DNA of 64,000 bases from Taeniopygia guttata (taxonomy: Eukaryota; Chordata; Aves; Passeriformes; Estrildidae): contig NC_133059.1 of assembly GCF_048771995.1 (NCBI RefSeq), forward strand, positions 3,833,001 through 3,897,000. The letters run 5' to 3'. Position 1 is the first letter of the stretch; the number at the start of each line of letters is the position of its first letter. Under the pieces are notes generated by a model that saw nothing but the letters and a program-made list of their open reading frames with translations, had not been told where the DNA came from and did no database searches. Positions 11,401 to 22,139 of this stretch are shown here, piece after piece. A program made the position numbers and the translations under genes.

Positions 11401-14400
11401 GAATTCCTGCTGGGAATTTCAAGAATTCTGCCAGGATTTTTGGGATTTCCACTTGGATTTTTGGGATTTCCCAAGAATTCCACCAGGATTTCTGGGAATT
11501 TCCTGCTGGAAGTGCTTGGGGTTGTTTGAAATATTTGGGATTTTTGGGATTTCCCAGGAATTTCTGGGAATCCCAGGAATTCCCTGCTGGAAGCTCTGAG
11601 GGATGATTGGAATATCTGGAATTTCCCAGGAATTCCCGGGAATTCCCTGCCGGAAGCGCATGTATGAAATATTTGGGATTTTTTTGGACTTCCACTGGGA
11701 TGTTTGGGATTTCCCAAGAATTCCACCGGGATTTCTGGGAATTTCCAGGATTTCCCTGCTGGAAGCGCTGGGGAACGTGTGAAATATTTGGGATTTCCCA
11801 GGAATTTTGGGAATTCCGTGAATTTCCTGCTGGAAGCACTCATGATGGTTGGGAATATTTGGAATTTCCCAGGAATTTCCCAGGAATTTCAGGAATTCTG
11901 GGAATTACCTGCTGGAAGTGCTCAGGAACGTTTGAAATATTTGGGATTTCCCGGGAATTCCGCCGGGATTTTTGGGATTTCCCGGGAATTACCCGCTGGA
12001 AGCGCTCAGGGATTTCTGGGAATATTGGGGATTTCCCAGGAATCTCCAGGAATTCTGCTGGGATTTCCGTGCTGTAAGTGCTCAGGGACGGCTGGGAACA
12101 CCTGTCGGGGATTTCCCGGGAATTCCCGGGAATTACCTGCTGGAAGCGCTCGGGGCCGGCCTTGGGCGGGGCCGGGAACGGCGCCGGGATCAGGGGGAAG
12201 CTCCGGGGATGCTCCGGGGGCAGCAGCGGCAGCGGGAAGGGCTGGGGGGGCTGGGGGGGCGGCGGGGGCTGGGAAATTTGGGAATGTTGGGGAATTTGGG
12301 AATGCGGGGAGTGCTGGGAATGCTCCGGGAACAGCCCCGGCGGCGGCTCCGGCCGCGGCGGCTCCGAGGGCGGCCGGGACAGCGGCCGGGAGGGCGGCCG
12401 GGAGGGCGGCCGGGAAGGGATTTGGGAGGAAATTTGGGAAGGAATTTGGGAAGGAATCTGGGGAATTTGGGAAATTTGGGAAATCGGGGCCGGGGGCTCC
12501 CCCGGGGACGCTCCCGGGAGCTTCGGCTGCAACAGAGAAGGAAGAGGAAGAGCTCGGTTAGTGCGGGCGGGAGGGAGAAGCGGGGCTGGGATCCCCCAAA
12601 ATCCCCGGATTTGGCCCCAAATCCGCCCCGTGGGAATTCGGGAATTTCCTCCCGGGGAAACTCTCGGGAAGGGCCCTGAGCCGCTCCCAGATCCCAAATC
12701 CGGCCCAGTTCTGCCTTTGGGGAAGGAGGGAGAGGGGGAAACTGAGGCAGGATCCATCAAAGCGGCTCCGGGAGAGAAACATCCCGGGAAAAACAACCCT
12801 GGAACCTCAATCCTGCCCCAAATCCCAATTTTAAATCATTTTTGGGAGGCAAGAACGGGAAAAATCCACCCAAAAGTGGCTCCAGGACCCCAGTTCTGCC
12901 CCAAATCCAAATTTTAAATAATTTTTGGGAAGCGGGAATGGGAAAAATCCACCCAAAAGTGGCTCCAGGAGTGGAACATTCCAGAAAAAACGACCCCAGG
13001 GATCCCCCAGCCCCCCAAATTCCCATTCCCGAGGAATTTCAGGAAGCAGGAGGAGGAAAAATCCCCCAGGAATGGCAAAAATCCTTCATTCCCCCCCAAA
13101 AACTTCCTGTTCCTGGATTTGAATCCCTGATTTTGATCCCTGGATTTTGAATTCCTGAATTTCAAATCCCTGGATTTTAAATCCCTGGATTTGGAATCCC
13201 TGGATCTTAATCCCTGGATTTTGAACCCTGGATTTTGAATTCCTGGATTTTCAATCCCTGGATTTTCACACCAATCCCAGGGGTGGATCCGCTGTCCCTC
13301 CCCCCCAGATTCCCGGGGATCCCGAGGATTTGGGGGAATTCCGGGATTTTGGGGCGCGGCAGCGTCGGGGGTTAGTGAGCGCCAAGCGAGCGGGGCAAGG
13401 GCTGGGAATTCCGGGAATTCTGGAGGGAAACCAGGGCAAAAAGGGCTGGGAATTCCGGGAATTCTGGGGGGAAACCAGGGCAAAAAGGGCTGGGAATTCC
13501 GGGAATTCCAGAGGAACTCGGGGTGGATCCGGTGGGAAAAGCAGATCCAGGCGCGACCCGGGGGAATCGGGGCCGGGATCTGCTCCCAGATCCCGAATTT
13601 CCACCCCCGGATCCCGAATTTCTACCCCTGGATCCCGAATTTTCAAGCCTGGATCCTGATTTTCCATTGCTGGATCCCATTTTCCGTAACTGGATCCCAA
13701 TTTTCCAGTGGCTGGATCTTATTTCTCCCAGCCTGGATCCCAATTTCCATCCCTGGATCCCATTTCCCCCAGCCTGGATCCCATTTTCCATCCAAGCCTG
13801 GATCCCAACTTTCCATCCCTGGACCCCAATTTTCTACCCCTGGATCCCATTTTTCCATCCCTGGATCCCAATTTCCATGTCTGGATCCCGTTTTTCCATG
13901 ACTAGCTCCCATTTTTCCAAGCCTGGATCCCAATTTTCCAAGCTTGGATCCCAATTTCCATCTCTGGATCCCAATTTTCCAAGCTTGGATCCCAAATTTC
14001 CATCCGTGGATCCCATTTTCCATCCGTGGATCCCAATTTTCCAAGCTTGGATCCCAATTTTCCAAGGCTGGATCCCAATTTTCCATCCCTGGATCCCATT
14101 TTTCCAAGCCCGGATCCCGATTTCCCACCGCTGCATCCCGATTCTCCAACTCCCCAAATCCCAGCACCCCAAATCCCGGCATTCCCGGCATTCCCGGTCC
14201 CTCACCTGCTGCAGGAACATGGGCACGGCCTCCTGGCCCAGCACCGGCGTCGCCGCCGCCGCCGCCGTTCCCAGCAGGATCTTCTCGGGGCTCCCGGCCA
14301 AGCCGGGGCTGGGCTGGGCCGGCACCGGCGCCGCCGGCGGCTGCGCGGCACCGCCCGAGCCGGGCTCGGCGCCGGGGCTGCCGGCGGCCGCGGGGATGCC

Positions 14401-17400
14401 GACGGCGGCGGCGGCGGCGCCGAGCCCCTCGCCGGCGTTGAGCATGGCCACCGGGCTGGCCAGCGTCACGCCCTGGATCACCGTGGGCGCCGGCGCCGGC
14501 GCCGCCGAGCCGGGGCTGGGCAGGGGCCCGGCCAGCGACACCGGCATCTGGAAGAGCGCCGGCGGCGCCACCTGGCCCGGCTGCAGCTGGATGGGCGCCG
14601 CCGACAGGATGTGCGCCGCGCCCGCCGCGCCCGGCGACGCCAGCACCGGGCCCAGGTTGAGCTGCCCCGCCAGGTTCTGGTTGAGCAGCTGCGCCGGCAG
14701 CGCCGGGTTGGCCAGCAGCTGCGCGCCGGCGCCCTGGCCGGCGATGATGTGCGCCTGGCCCGCGCCCGGCAGCAGCTGGCCGCCCACGTTGGCCGGCAGC
14801 GCCGAGAGCGGCTGCGGCAGCGGCACGGCCGAGGCGCCGGGCAGCAGGAACTGGTTCTGGCCCTGGAAGGGCTGCGCCGGGATGACGATGGAGCCGCCCT
14901 GGTTGAGCACGTGCACGCTCATGGACTTGCCCAGCGCCGGCGGCTGCGGCGGCGGCGGCTTGAAGACGTTGGGCGGGAAGCCTTGGAGCACCACGTTGGG
15001 CGCGGCCTTGCCGGCCATGAAGGCCAAGTTCTGCTGCGCCTTGGCCGGCGCCTCGCCGGGCAGCGCCAGCGCGCCGCCGGGCGCGAAGGGCTTGGGCGTG
15101 ATCTGGTAGAGCTTCTGCTGCAGCACGCCGGGCGGCTTGGGCTGGATGGGCGTGGGCGTGCGGTGGATGATGACGTTGGGCGCCGGCACCAAGGAGCCGC
15201 CCGGCCCCGAGGCCACCGTCAGCGGCTGCGCCGACGCCGCCGACACGCCGCCGAACACCGAGCCGCCGTTCAGCGCCGTGGTGGCCACGGCCGCCGGGAG
15301 GCTCTTCTGGATGACCAAACCGGCTCCTTGCGCCGCCGCCGCCGCGTCGGGCTGCGCGATGTAACCGCCCACGGCCGCCACGGGCGCCGGCTTGGCCAGC
15401 AGCTGCGGCGCCGCCGGCTGGTTGATGGCCATCACCTGCTGGCCCACCACCTGGATGGGGCCCAGCCCCAGCGCGCCGCCGGGGCTGCCGTTGGGCAGGC
15501 CGGGCAGGTTGGGCAGCGGCTGGATGGTGACGTTGCCCAGCCCCACCTGCTGCAGGAAGGGCTGCACGCTGATGGCTTTGTTGACCACGTCCGGCGGTTG
15601 CACCAAGGCCTGCGGCGCCAGCACGGCGGGAGGCTGCAGCCCCAGCAGGTCGGCGGCGCCGCCGGGGAAGATCTGCGGCGCGCCGTCGGCCGCCTGCACC
15701 ACCGGCTGCAGCGCCGGCAGCTGGAAGGAGCCCAGGTCCAGCTCGGCCTCGGCCTCCAGCGTCTGCTCGGTGATGTTGGCCTCCTGCAGGCTCTGCTGGA
15801 GGATGTCGCACGGCTGCTCGGCGCCCGCGCCGGCGCCGCCCGGCGAGCCCAGGATGTCATCCTCCAGGAAGTCCAGGTCCACGCCGGCCGCCGGCTGGCT
15901 GGGCTCGGCGCTCAGGGGGTTCCCGGCTGCCTCCTGCCCGTGGAGCTGCGGTGACGGCAACGGGGACCGAGTCAGGGGATGGTGGGGGGGTGGGGGGTCA
16001 GACAGGTTTGGGGGAACCAAAGGAGCTCAATGGAACCCAACAGAACCCAACAGAACCCGATGGAACCCAACAGAACGCAACAGAACCTAATGGAGCTCAA
16101 CAGAACCCAACAGAACCCAATGGAACCCAACAGAACCCAATGGAACCCAAGGGAGCTCAATGGAACCCAACGGAACCCAAGGGAGCTCAATAGCACCCAA
16201 TGGAACCCAACAGAACCCAAGAGAGCCCAACGGAACCAATCAGAACTCAATGGAGCTCAATGGAACTCAATGGAGCCCAACGGAACCCAACGGAACCCAA
16301 CGAAACCCAACGGAACCCAACGAAACCCAATGGAGCTCAACAGAACCCATTGGAACCCAATGGAACTCAATGGAGCCCAACGGAACCCAATGGAAATCAA
16401 TGGGATCCAACGGAGCTCAGTGGAACCCAAGGGAGCTCAACGGGATCCAAGAGAACCCAACGGAACCCAACGGAATCCAACGGAACCCAACCAGAGCCGA
16501 CAAAACCCAACGGAACCAAACGGGATCCAACGGGGGCTCAGTGGAGCCAAGGAACCCAAGGGAACCCAAGGGAACCCAAGGGGATCCACCAAGACCCAAT
16601 GGAACCCAACAGGACCAAAGGTAAAAAAACGGGAAAAAGCACGGGGAAAAAATGAGAAAAAACGGGAAAAAGAATGGGAAAAAAAGACAACAACAACAAA
16701 AAAAAAAGATGGCAAAAAAACCCGAAAAAACAATGCGGAAAAAACCAGAAAAACAACAGAAAAAGTAGGAAAAAATGAGATTAAAATGGGAAAAAAACAT
16801 GCAAAAAATACGGGGAAAACTACCCAATAAAATTAAAAAAAAAAAGGGAAAAATAGCGAGAAAATTGGGATAAAATGGGACACAGAGTGAGAAAAAGTGA
16901 GAAAAGCAATGAGAAAAAGAAAAGGAAAAATGAGAAAAAGGATGGAAAAAAGAATCAGAAAAATTCAGACAGAAAAATGGGGAAAATAAAAGGAAAAAGT
17001 GAGAAAAATAAAAGGAAAAAATGGGGAAAAGAATAGGGAATAAGAATGGGAAAAAGAATAGGAAAATGAATAGGAAAAATGGGATGAGAAAAAGAATGGG
17101 AAAAAAATGGGAAAAATGGGAAAAAGAATGGGAAAAATGGGAAGTCAGAAAAAACAATGGGAAGAAAAATAGGAAAAATAATGTGAAAAACGCCAGGAAA
17201 AATGCGATTTTTCTCCTGCTGAGGGAATTTTGAGGCGCTTTTCCCACTTTTCCCAAGTCCCAGTTCCCAGCCCGGCAATCCGGGAATCGCGGAAGGTTCC
17301 GGAACTCACCGCGGCTCCCTCGAAGAAGGCGCTGGCGGCGTCGCCCGAGTGCTCCAGGAGGTCGTCGCTGTCGATCTGCAACGGGAAGAGTCCGCCAAAA

Positions 17401-18228
17401 TTTGGGGAAAAATGGGGGAAAATGGGGAAAATGGGGAAAAAATGGGGAAAAATGGGGAAAATGGGGAAAAAATGGGGGGAAATGGGGGAAAAATGGGAAA
17501 TAAGGGGGGGAAATGGGGAAAAAGGGGGTGGAAATGGGAAATAAGAGGGGGAAAATGAGGGGAAATGGGAAATTATGGGGGGAAATGGGGAAATAATGGG
17601 AGAAATGAGGGAAAAGGTGGGGGAATGGGGAAATTATGGAGGAAATAATGGGGGAAATGGGGGAAAAAGGGGGAAATAATGGGAAAAAATGGGGGGAAAA
17701 GGGGGAAATAATGGGGAAATAATGGGGGAAATGGGGGGGAAAAGGGGGAAATAATGGGGAAATGGGGAAAATGGGGGGAAAAGGGGGAAATAATGGGGGA
17801 AATTGGGATTTTTGGGCTCTCACCTTCTCGGATCCATGGAGGAAATCGTTCAGGGCCTGCGGATCGCTGCCAGAGGAGGGAAAGGAGGGTCAGGGAGGGA
17901 AATCTGGGAAAAGCCGGGAAAATCCCGGAGATCCCGCGGCCCTCGGGCCCAAATTCCCGGATTTTGGGGCCATTTTCCTCCTGTTTTGGGGCATTTCCCA
18001 CCCTTTTTTTTGTCCATTTCCTGCCTTTTTTTGGAACCATTTCCCACCTTTTTTGATTAATTTTCCTCCTTTTTTGGGCCATTTCCCACCCATTTTTTTT
18101 AACCATTTCCCGTCTTTTTTTTTTTTTTTAATTTCCGGCTTTTTTGGGCCATTTCCCGGGAATTTCCCGGGAATGTTCCGGACTCACCAGATGACGTCTA
18201 ACAGGCACCGCCCGTCCTCATCGTCCAT
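4215..18228 (-). CDS. BICRA: BRD4-interacting chromatin-remodelling complex-associated protein
   Basis: Scaffold subunit of the non-canonical BAF (GBAF) SWI/SNF remodeller in the nucleus. Coding exons on the minus strand: 18228-18188, 17866-17824, 17375-17310, 15945-14206, 12526-12137, 10822-10681, 9941-9736, 9053-8982, 8427-8369, 7620-7472, 6973-6879, 6118-6016, 5506-4215. They total 4398 nt (1465 residues plus stop; human about 1560) with GT-AG junctions and every phase closing. Landmarks recalled from the human protein: start MDDEDGRCLLDVI; VDLDFLEDDILGSP and NITEQTLEAEAELDLG in the 1740-nt Pro/Ala/Gln-rich exon; the conserved GLTSCR1 domain from LQPSKEAC through LLPYHVYQG, VDEEFEAVS and SPSAEMVMIDRIFIQEEKT; KTYEARSRIGLKLKIKQEAG near the C-terminus; and ILNLQQ before the stop. 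The last exon carries bird-specific Ser, Gly-Gly-Asp-Pro, REIN and poly-Glu expansions. Codon use is extremely GC-rich. Splice sites are inferred. Confidence 0.95.
4520..4611 (-). repeat. In-frame poly-Glu/Asp run in BICRA last exon
   Basis: A (GAG/GAC)n microsatellite on the coding strand encodes about 30 consecutive acidic residues just before AGKRRRAEAAEVD. The human protein has no such run at the aligned place. It should be length-polymorphic. Confidence 0.85.
4752..4916 (-). repeat. In-frame 12-bp repeat encoding R-E-I-N units in BICRA
   Basis: About 55 residues with period four (REIN, with variants REQ, REH, REA, REV) follow LPLRKSY, where human BICRA has a non-repetitive segment. The unit is CGGGAGATCAAC on the minus strand. 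The peptide alternates charged residues and could form a long charged helix; that is inference. Confidence 0.85.
5700..6005. repeat. BICRA intron minisatellite (AATTCCACCCCAAACCC)
   Basis: Period about 20 bp, roughly 14 copies, in the last intron. The adjacent 5580-5690 holds short AT-rich repeats with TTAATTAA and TGATTGGCC. Confidence 0.8.
6160..6870. repeat. BICRA intron minisatellite (GGGGGATTTGGGGGGATCC)
   Basis: G-rich plus strand with GGGGGAT every 9-12 bp across the whole intron between 6879 and 6118, so C-rich in the transcript. Quadruplex-prone on the plus strand. Confidence 0.85.
7120..7460. repeat. Minisatellite with palindromic TATCGCGATA
   Basis: About 12 units of roughly 18-40 bp. 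Each has TATCGCGATA or a near variant followed by TACCACAGCC or TACCATGGCC. Six palindromes are exact. It lies in the BICRA intron next to the exon at 7472. Confidence 0.85.
7742..7795 (-). repeat. Copy of the 5' edge of the BICRA exon at 7620
   Basis: The segment reads as the first about 38 nt of the exon beginning at 7620 (LLEQLHRHQGAV) with its acceptor and the following intron repeat. It has no downstream donor, so it is a decoy edge and not an exon. Confidence 0.8.
7900..8290. repeat. About 27-bp BICRA intron minisatellite (ACAAACATGGCCAAAATTCC)
   Basis: About 14 copies alternating with CCATTTTTGGC or CCATTTCTGC. Confidence 0.85.
8450..8970. repeat. BICRA intron minisatellite (GGTGAATTCCCAGGATTTTG)
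   Basis: Degenerate units of 18-27 bp fill the intron between 8982 and 8427. Confidence 0.8.
9060..9700. repeat. A/G-rich BICRA intron repeat (GGGAAAAATTGGAAATAAA)
   Basis: Fills most of the intron between 9736 and 9053. T/C-rich in the BICRA transcript. Confidence 0.8.
9955..10640. repeat. BICRA intron minisatellite (GGGAATGGCACCGGGAAA)
   Basis: Period 17-18 bp, about 38 copies. It is followed at 10633-10675 by a short 10-bp TTTCGGGATT array ending at the splice donor of the exon at 10681. Confidence 0.85.
10830..11390. repeat. BICRA intron minisatellite (GAAAAAACGGCCCCAAAAA)
   Basis: About 30-bp units with CCCAAATCCT. Several blocks recur as higher-order copies (for example 10850-11010 against 11090-11220). 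Confidence 0.8.
11395..12136 (-). repeat. Tandem copies of the 3' edge and donor of the BICRA exon ending at 12137
   Basis: At about 11501, 11583, 11645, 11752, 11826, 11908, 11989 and 12066 the plus strand carries a variant of CCTGCTGGAAGCGCTC. This is the complement of the last bases of the 12526-12137 exon (encoding ERFQQ) and its donor. Units are about 65-110 bp and include adjoining intron. Some copies keep a good donor (CAGCAG|GTAATT at about 11908), so decoy donors lie inside the intron. Confidence 0.85.
12790..13030. repeat. About 83-bp BICRA intron tandem repeat
   Basis: Three diverged copies, each with AAAAATCCACCCAAAAGTGG and TTTTAAAT near an ATTTTTGGGA block. Confidence 0.8.
13120..14150. 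repeat. Successive BICRA intron minisatellites
   Basis: 13120-13265 is a CCTGGATTTTGAAT array. 13395-13515 has about three copies of a 51-bp unit with GGGAAACCAGGGCAAAAA. 13575-14150 is an 18-bp CTGGATCCCAATTTTCCA array of about 30 copies that reaches almost to the donor of the 1740-nt exon. Confidence 0.8.
16018..16615. repeat. 10-bp array (GGAACCCAAC)
   Basis: About 60 decamers, mostly GGAACCCAAC, AGAACCCAAC or GGAGCTCAAT, in the BICRA intron between exons 17310 and 15945. Confidence 0.9.
16620..17200. other. A-rich low-complexity tract in a BICRA intron
   Basis: Runs of GGGAAAAAATG, GAGAAAAAG and AATAGGAAAA. Uridine-rich in the transcript. No coding potential. Confidence 0.75.
17395..17800. 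repeat. G/A repeat (GGGGAAAAATGG) in a BICRA intron
   Basis: Nearly pure purine on the plus strand between exons 17824 and 17375, so a polypyrimidine intron in the transcript. Confidence 0.8.
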
Positions 18229-18249
18229 GTCCCCTGCAACGAGAGGCGG

Positions 18250-18935
18250 TGTCACCCCCGAATTCCCAAAAATTCCCCAAATTCCCCAAAATTCCCAGAT
18301 CCGGGGTCCTTTTCTCGCTCTGTTCCAGGGAAAACCCCAGGGGAAATCCCAACATTTGCATTTTTGGTGGGATTTTGGAGGGACTCCATCCCAAAATTCT
18401 CATTTCTGATGGGATTTTTGGGGTGAATCCCAGGGAAAATCCAGGGAAAATCCCCAAATTCTCATTTTTGATGGGAATCCTGGGAAAAACCTGGGGGAAA
18501 TCCCAACATTCTCTTTTTTGACGTGGTTTTGGAGGAAATTGATCAAAAAATTCTCTTTTTTGATGAGATTTTTGGGGAAAAGAGGCGAATTTATCCCAAA
18601 ATTCTTATTTTGGAAGTGACTATGGGGGTGGAAATCCCAAAATTCTCATTTTTGCTGCAGTTCGGGGTTAATCCATCCCAAAATTTGTATTTTGGATGCG
18701 ATTTTGGAGGGAATCCATCCCCAATTCTCTTTTTTGCTGTTTTTTTGGGGGGAATTTTGAGGGAAAAGGAGACTTAATCCTGAAATTCTCATTTTTGCCC
18801 AGTTTTGGGAGGAATCCATCCCAGAATTCGCATTTTTCATGAGAATTTGGGTGGAATTTGGGAAAAAATGGAGGGGGGGGGGGAATCGATCCCAAAATTC
18901 CTTCAAGGATTTATCCCAAAAAAACCCCTCAGGGA
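18250..18935. repeat. 50-60-bp repeat (CCCAAAATTCTCATTTTTG)
   Basis: About 12 degenerate copies in BICRA intron 1, just upstream of the start-codon exon. Confidence 0.75.
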
Positions 18936-19185
18936 ACGGATTTCTCCTTATCCATGTCCTCCCCAAATTCCCAAATTCCCCAAAATCTCGTGAATTCTCC
19001 GGAAATTTGGGAATTCCGGGGGAATTCCTGGGATTACATCGGGTTTGGGGTGGAATTCCCCCGGAATTCCCAGCCAGGATCCCAAAATTCCCACGGAGAA
19101 GGGAATTACTCCGGGATACTCCCGAGATACTCGAGGCTTGAGCTCCGATCTCTTACTCAGGGGATGCTCCAGGACCTGGGACCCA

Positions 19186-19747
19186 GGGATACTCCAGGGA
19201 TACTCCGGGGATACTCCGGGGATATTCCAGGGATATTCCGGGGATACTCCGGGGATACTCCGGGGATATTCCAGGGATATTCCAGGGTTATTCCAGGGAT
19301 ACACCGGGGATACTCCAGGGATACTCCAGGGATACTCCAGGGATATTTTAGGGATATTCCAGGGATACTCCGGGGATACTCCAGGGATACTCTGGGGTTA
19401 CTCCGGGGATATTCCAGGGATATTCCAGGGATATTCCGGGGATATTTTAGGGATACTCCGGGGACATTCCAGGGATACTCCAGGGATATTCCAGGGATAT
19501 TTTAGGGACATTCCAGGGATACTCCAGGGATACTCAGGGGTTACTCCAGGGATATTCCAGGGTTACTCCGGGGATATTCCAGGGATATTCCAGGGATATT
19601 TTAGAGATATTCCAGGGACATTCCAGGGATATTCCAGGGATACTCCGGGGATACTCTGGGGTTACTCCGGGGATATTCCAGGGTTATTCCAGGGTTAAAC
19701 CAGGGATATTCCAGGGATACTCCAGGGTTACACCGGGGATACTCCAG
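19186..19747. repeat. 11-bp array of NF-kappaB-type decamers
   Basis: 51 units of 11 bp, mostly GGGATACTCC or GGGATATTCC plus one base. By hand count 34 match the NF-kappaB consensus GGGRNWYYCC exactly and the rest differ by one to three bases. It lies in BICRA intron 1, about 2.1 kb downstream of the putative first exon. Whether any site is bound is unknown. Confidence 0.9.
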
Positions 19748-19749
19748 GA

Positions 19750-20225
19750 CTCAGCTCCAGCTGCACCTCAGTTTCCCCAGAATTCCCAAAAATCCCAAAA
19801 TAAAAAGCCCCAAAAGGCCCCGGGATTGGGAATTCCCAAAAAAACCTCGGCATTCCCAGAATCCCTGGAATGCTCAAAATTCCCAAAGAAAGCCCCAGAA
19901 TTCCCCAAATTCCTGGAATTCCTGAAATCCCCAGAACTGTCAAATTCCTGGAATTCCCAAAATTCCTTGAATTGCCAAAATTCCTGGAACGGCCAAAATT
20001 CCAGAAGTGCCAAAATTGCTGGGCTTGCACAAAATTCCCAAACCCCCTGGAATTCCCAAAAATTCCTGGAATTCCCAAAAACAACCCTGGAATTACCAAA
20101 ATTCCCAGAAATGCCAAAATTCCAGAATCGCCAAAATTCCTGGAATTCCCGAACACCCTCGGAATTCCCAAAACAGCCCCGGAATGAAAAATTCCTGGAA
20201 TTCCCCAAATTCCCGGAATTCCACA
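19750..20225. repeat. BICRA intron repeat (AAAATTCCTGGAATTCCC)
   Basis: About 18-bp degenerate units rich in GGAATTCC palindromes. Confidence 0.75.
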
Positions 20226-20228
20226 GAG

Positions 20229-21110
20229 AGCCCGGCGGGGGAGGAAGAGCAGGAGAAGAGGAAGAGGAGGAAGAGGAGGGAAAGGAGGAAGAGGAAGAAG
20301 AGGAAGAAGAGGAGGAAGAGGAGGGAGGGGAGGAAGAGGAGAAGGAGAAGAGGAGGAGAAAGAAGAGAAGGGGAGGAAGAGCAGGAAAAAATGAAGAGGA
20401 GGAAGAGGAAGAAAAGGAAGAGGAGGAAGAGCAGGAGAAGAGGAGGAAGAGAAGGAAGAAGAGGAAAAGGAGGAAGAGGAGGAGGAGGAAGAGCGGGTGA
20501 GGAGAAAGAGCAGTAAGGGGAGGAAGAGCAGGACAAGATGAAGAGGAGGAGGAAGAAGAGAAGGGGAGGAAGAGCAGGAGAAGAGGAAGAGAAGAAAGTG
20601 GAAGAGGAGGAAGAGGAGGAAGGGGAGGAAGAGCAGGAGAAGAAGAAGAAAAGGAGAAGAGAAGGAAGAAGAGGAAGAGGAAAAGCAGGAAGAGGAGGAA
20701 GAGCAAGAGGAGGAAGAGGAGAAGGAAATGAAGAGGAGGAAAAGTGGGAGGAAGAGCAGGAGGAAGAGGTGGGGGAGGAAGGCCACAGAGCCCCAGCCCA
20801 GCTCCTTCCCAGAGCCCTGAGGAGGAGGAGGAAGGGGAGGAAGGGGAGGAAGGGGAGGAAGAGGAGGGGACCCAGAGGCTGAGCAGGAGGAGGAGGAAGA
20901 GGCAGAGGAAGATGAGGAGGAAGAGCAGAGGAGGATGAGGAAGATGAGGATGAGGAGAACAGAAGAGGAAGAGGAGGAAGAGCAGCAGAGGGAAGATGAG
21001 GATGAGGAGGAGGAAGAGGCTGAAGAGCAGAGAACGAAGAAGGAGCAGAGGAGGAAGAGGAGGCAGAGCCGGAGGAGGAAGAGGAGGAAGAGGAGGTGGC
21101 CGAGGCCGAA
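20229..21110. repeat. Polypurine tract (GGAAGAGGA)n
   Basis: Nearly 900 bp of almost uninterrupted A/G on the plus strand with a GGAGGAAGAG theme, broken only by a short block near 20785-20815. Long mirror-symmetric polypurine DNA can form triplex (H-DNA). It sits in BICRA intron 1 and is a very long polypyrimidine in that transcript. Confidence 0.9.
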
Positions 21111-21139
21111 GGCCCCACCCCGCGCTGCCCCCTCAGCCC

Positions 21140-21590
21140 GGGCCCCTTCGGGTCCATTCGGGCCCGCTCGGAACCGCTCGGGGCCCTCAGCCCCGCTCAA
21201 ACCCGTTCGGACCCGCTCGGGCCCTTTTGGAACCATTCAGGTCCATTCGGGCCTTTTCGGAACCGCTCGGGCCCCGCTAAAACCCGCTCGGAACCGCTCG
21301 GGCCCTTTCGGAACCGCTCGGACCCGCTCGGGGCCCTCAGCCCTGCTCGGAACCGCTCGGACCCGCTCGGGCCCTTTCGGAACCGTTCAGATCCATTCGG
21401 GCCCACTCGGAACCGCTCGGGCCCCGCTCGGAACCGTTCGGGCCCCGCTAAAACCCGCTCGGACCCGCTCGGGCCCCTCAGCCCCGTTCGGGCTTTTTCG
21501 GAACCGCTCGGAACCGTTCGGGCCCAGCTCAAACCCGCTCGGGCCCCTCAGCCCCCCTCAGCCCCGTTCGGGCTTTTTCGGAACCGCTCG
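21140..21590. repeat. CpG-rich minisatellite (CTCGGAACCGCTCGGGCCC)
   Basis: About 25 copies with variants CATTCGG and CCCGCT, directly beside the BICRA CpG island. It belongs loosely to the CGGAACCG/CCGGTTC repeats near the KPTN start and upstream of SLC8A2. Confidence 0.85.
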
Positions 21591-21828
21591 GCGGGGGAGG
21601 GGCCCCGCCCCCCTTCACCCCCCCGCCCCCCTCTCCCCCCCCCTTCCCCGCCTTTCCCGGGCCCCGGGGGCGCGCGCTGATGGGGGGGGGGGGGGTTGGC
21701 GGCGGGTCCCCCCCCCCGCGGGGTTTCCCGGTGGCGGGGGGAAGGGCGCGGCCGCGCTGTCGCCGCCGCTGTCGCGACAGGGCGGCGATGTCGGGGCCGG
21801 GCGGCGCTTTTTGTGCGCCGGGACTCAC

Positions 21829-21960
21829 CGTGAGGCCTGAGCGGCGCCCGCCGCGGGGTCTCCCAGGCGCCCCCGCACGGGCGCCGCCGCCAGGACCCCG
21901 CCGGGGCCCCGCCGCTTAGGGGTTCGCGGCGCTGCCTGATCGCGGCCGCCGCTCCCACCG
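21829..21960 (-). other. Probable BICRA non-coding first exon
   Basis: Within a CpG island the minus strand has a consensus-like donor, CACG|GTGAGTCC, with the exon ending at 21829. The start-codon exon (18233-18188) has an acceptor (TTGCAG) immediately before GGGACATGG, so an upstream non-coding exon is required. The 5' end is not defined. Confidence 0.45.
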
Positions 21961-22139
21961 AGCCCGAACCGGGCACCGGAGGGGGGAAAGGGGGTACGGG
22001 GGGGGTTCCACGGGATCTCCCCGCTTCTCCCGTGACCCCCCCGAGAAAAAAACGGGGAGGGATTCATTAGCATAAACCGCGCCCCCGGACAGGCATTAGA
22101 ATAGACACGCCCCCCGCGCTGGCGCCTCAGCGGCCAAGC

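Noticed and set aside
13643-15954. Long alternative-frame proteins overlapping the big BICRA exon on both strands
   Set aside because: They are shadows of a GC-rich exon. Only one frame matches BICRA and joins the other exons in phase.
19170-19698. Repeat protein with GYSGDTPGIFQ units
   Set aside because: The 11-bp period shifts frame every unit, giving the same 11-residue pattern in all frames, as expected of a non-coding array.
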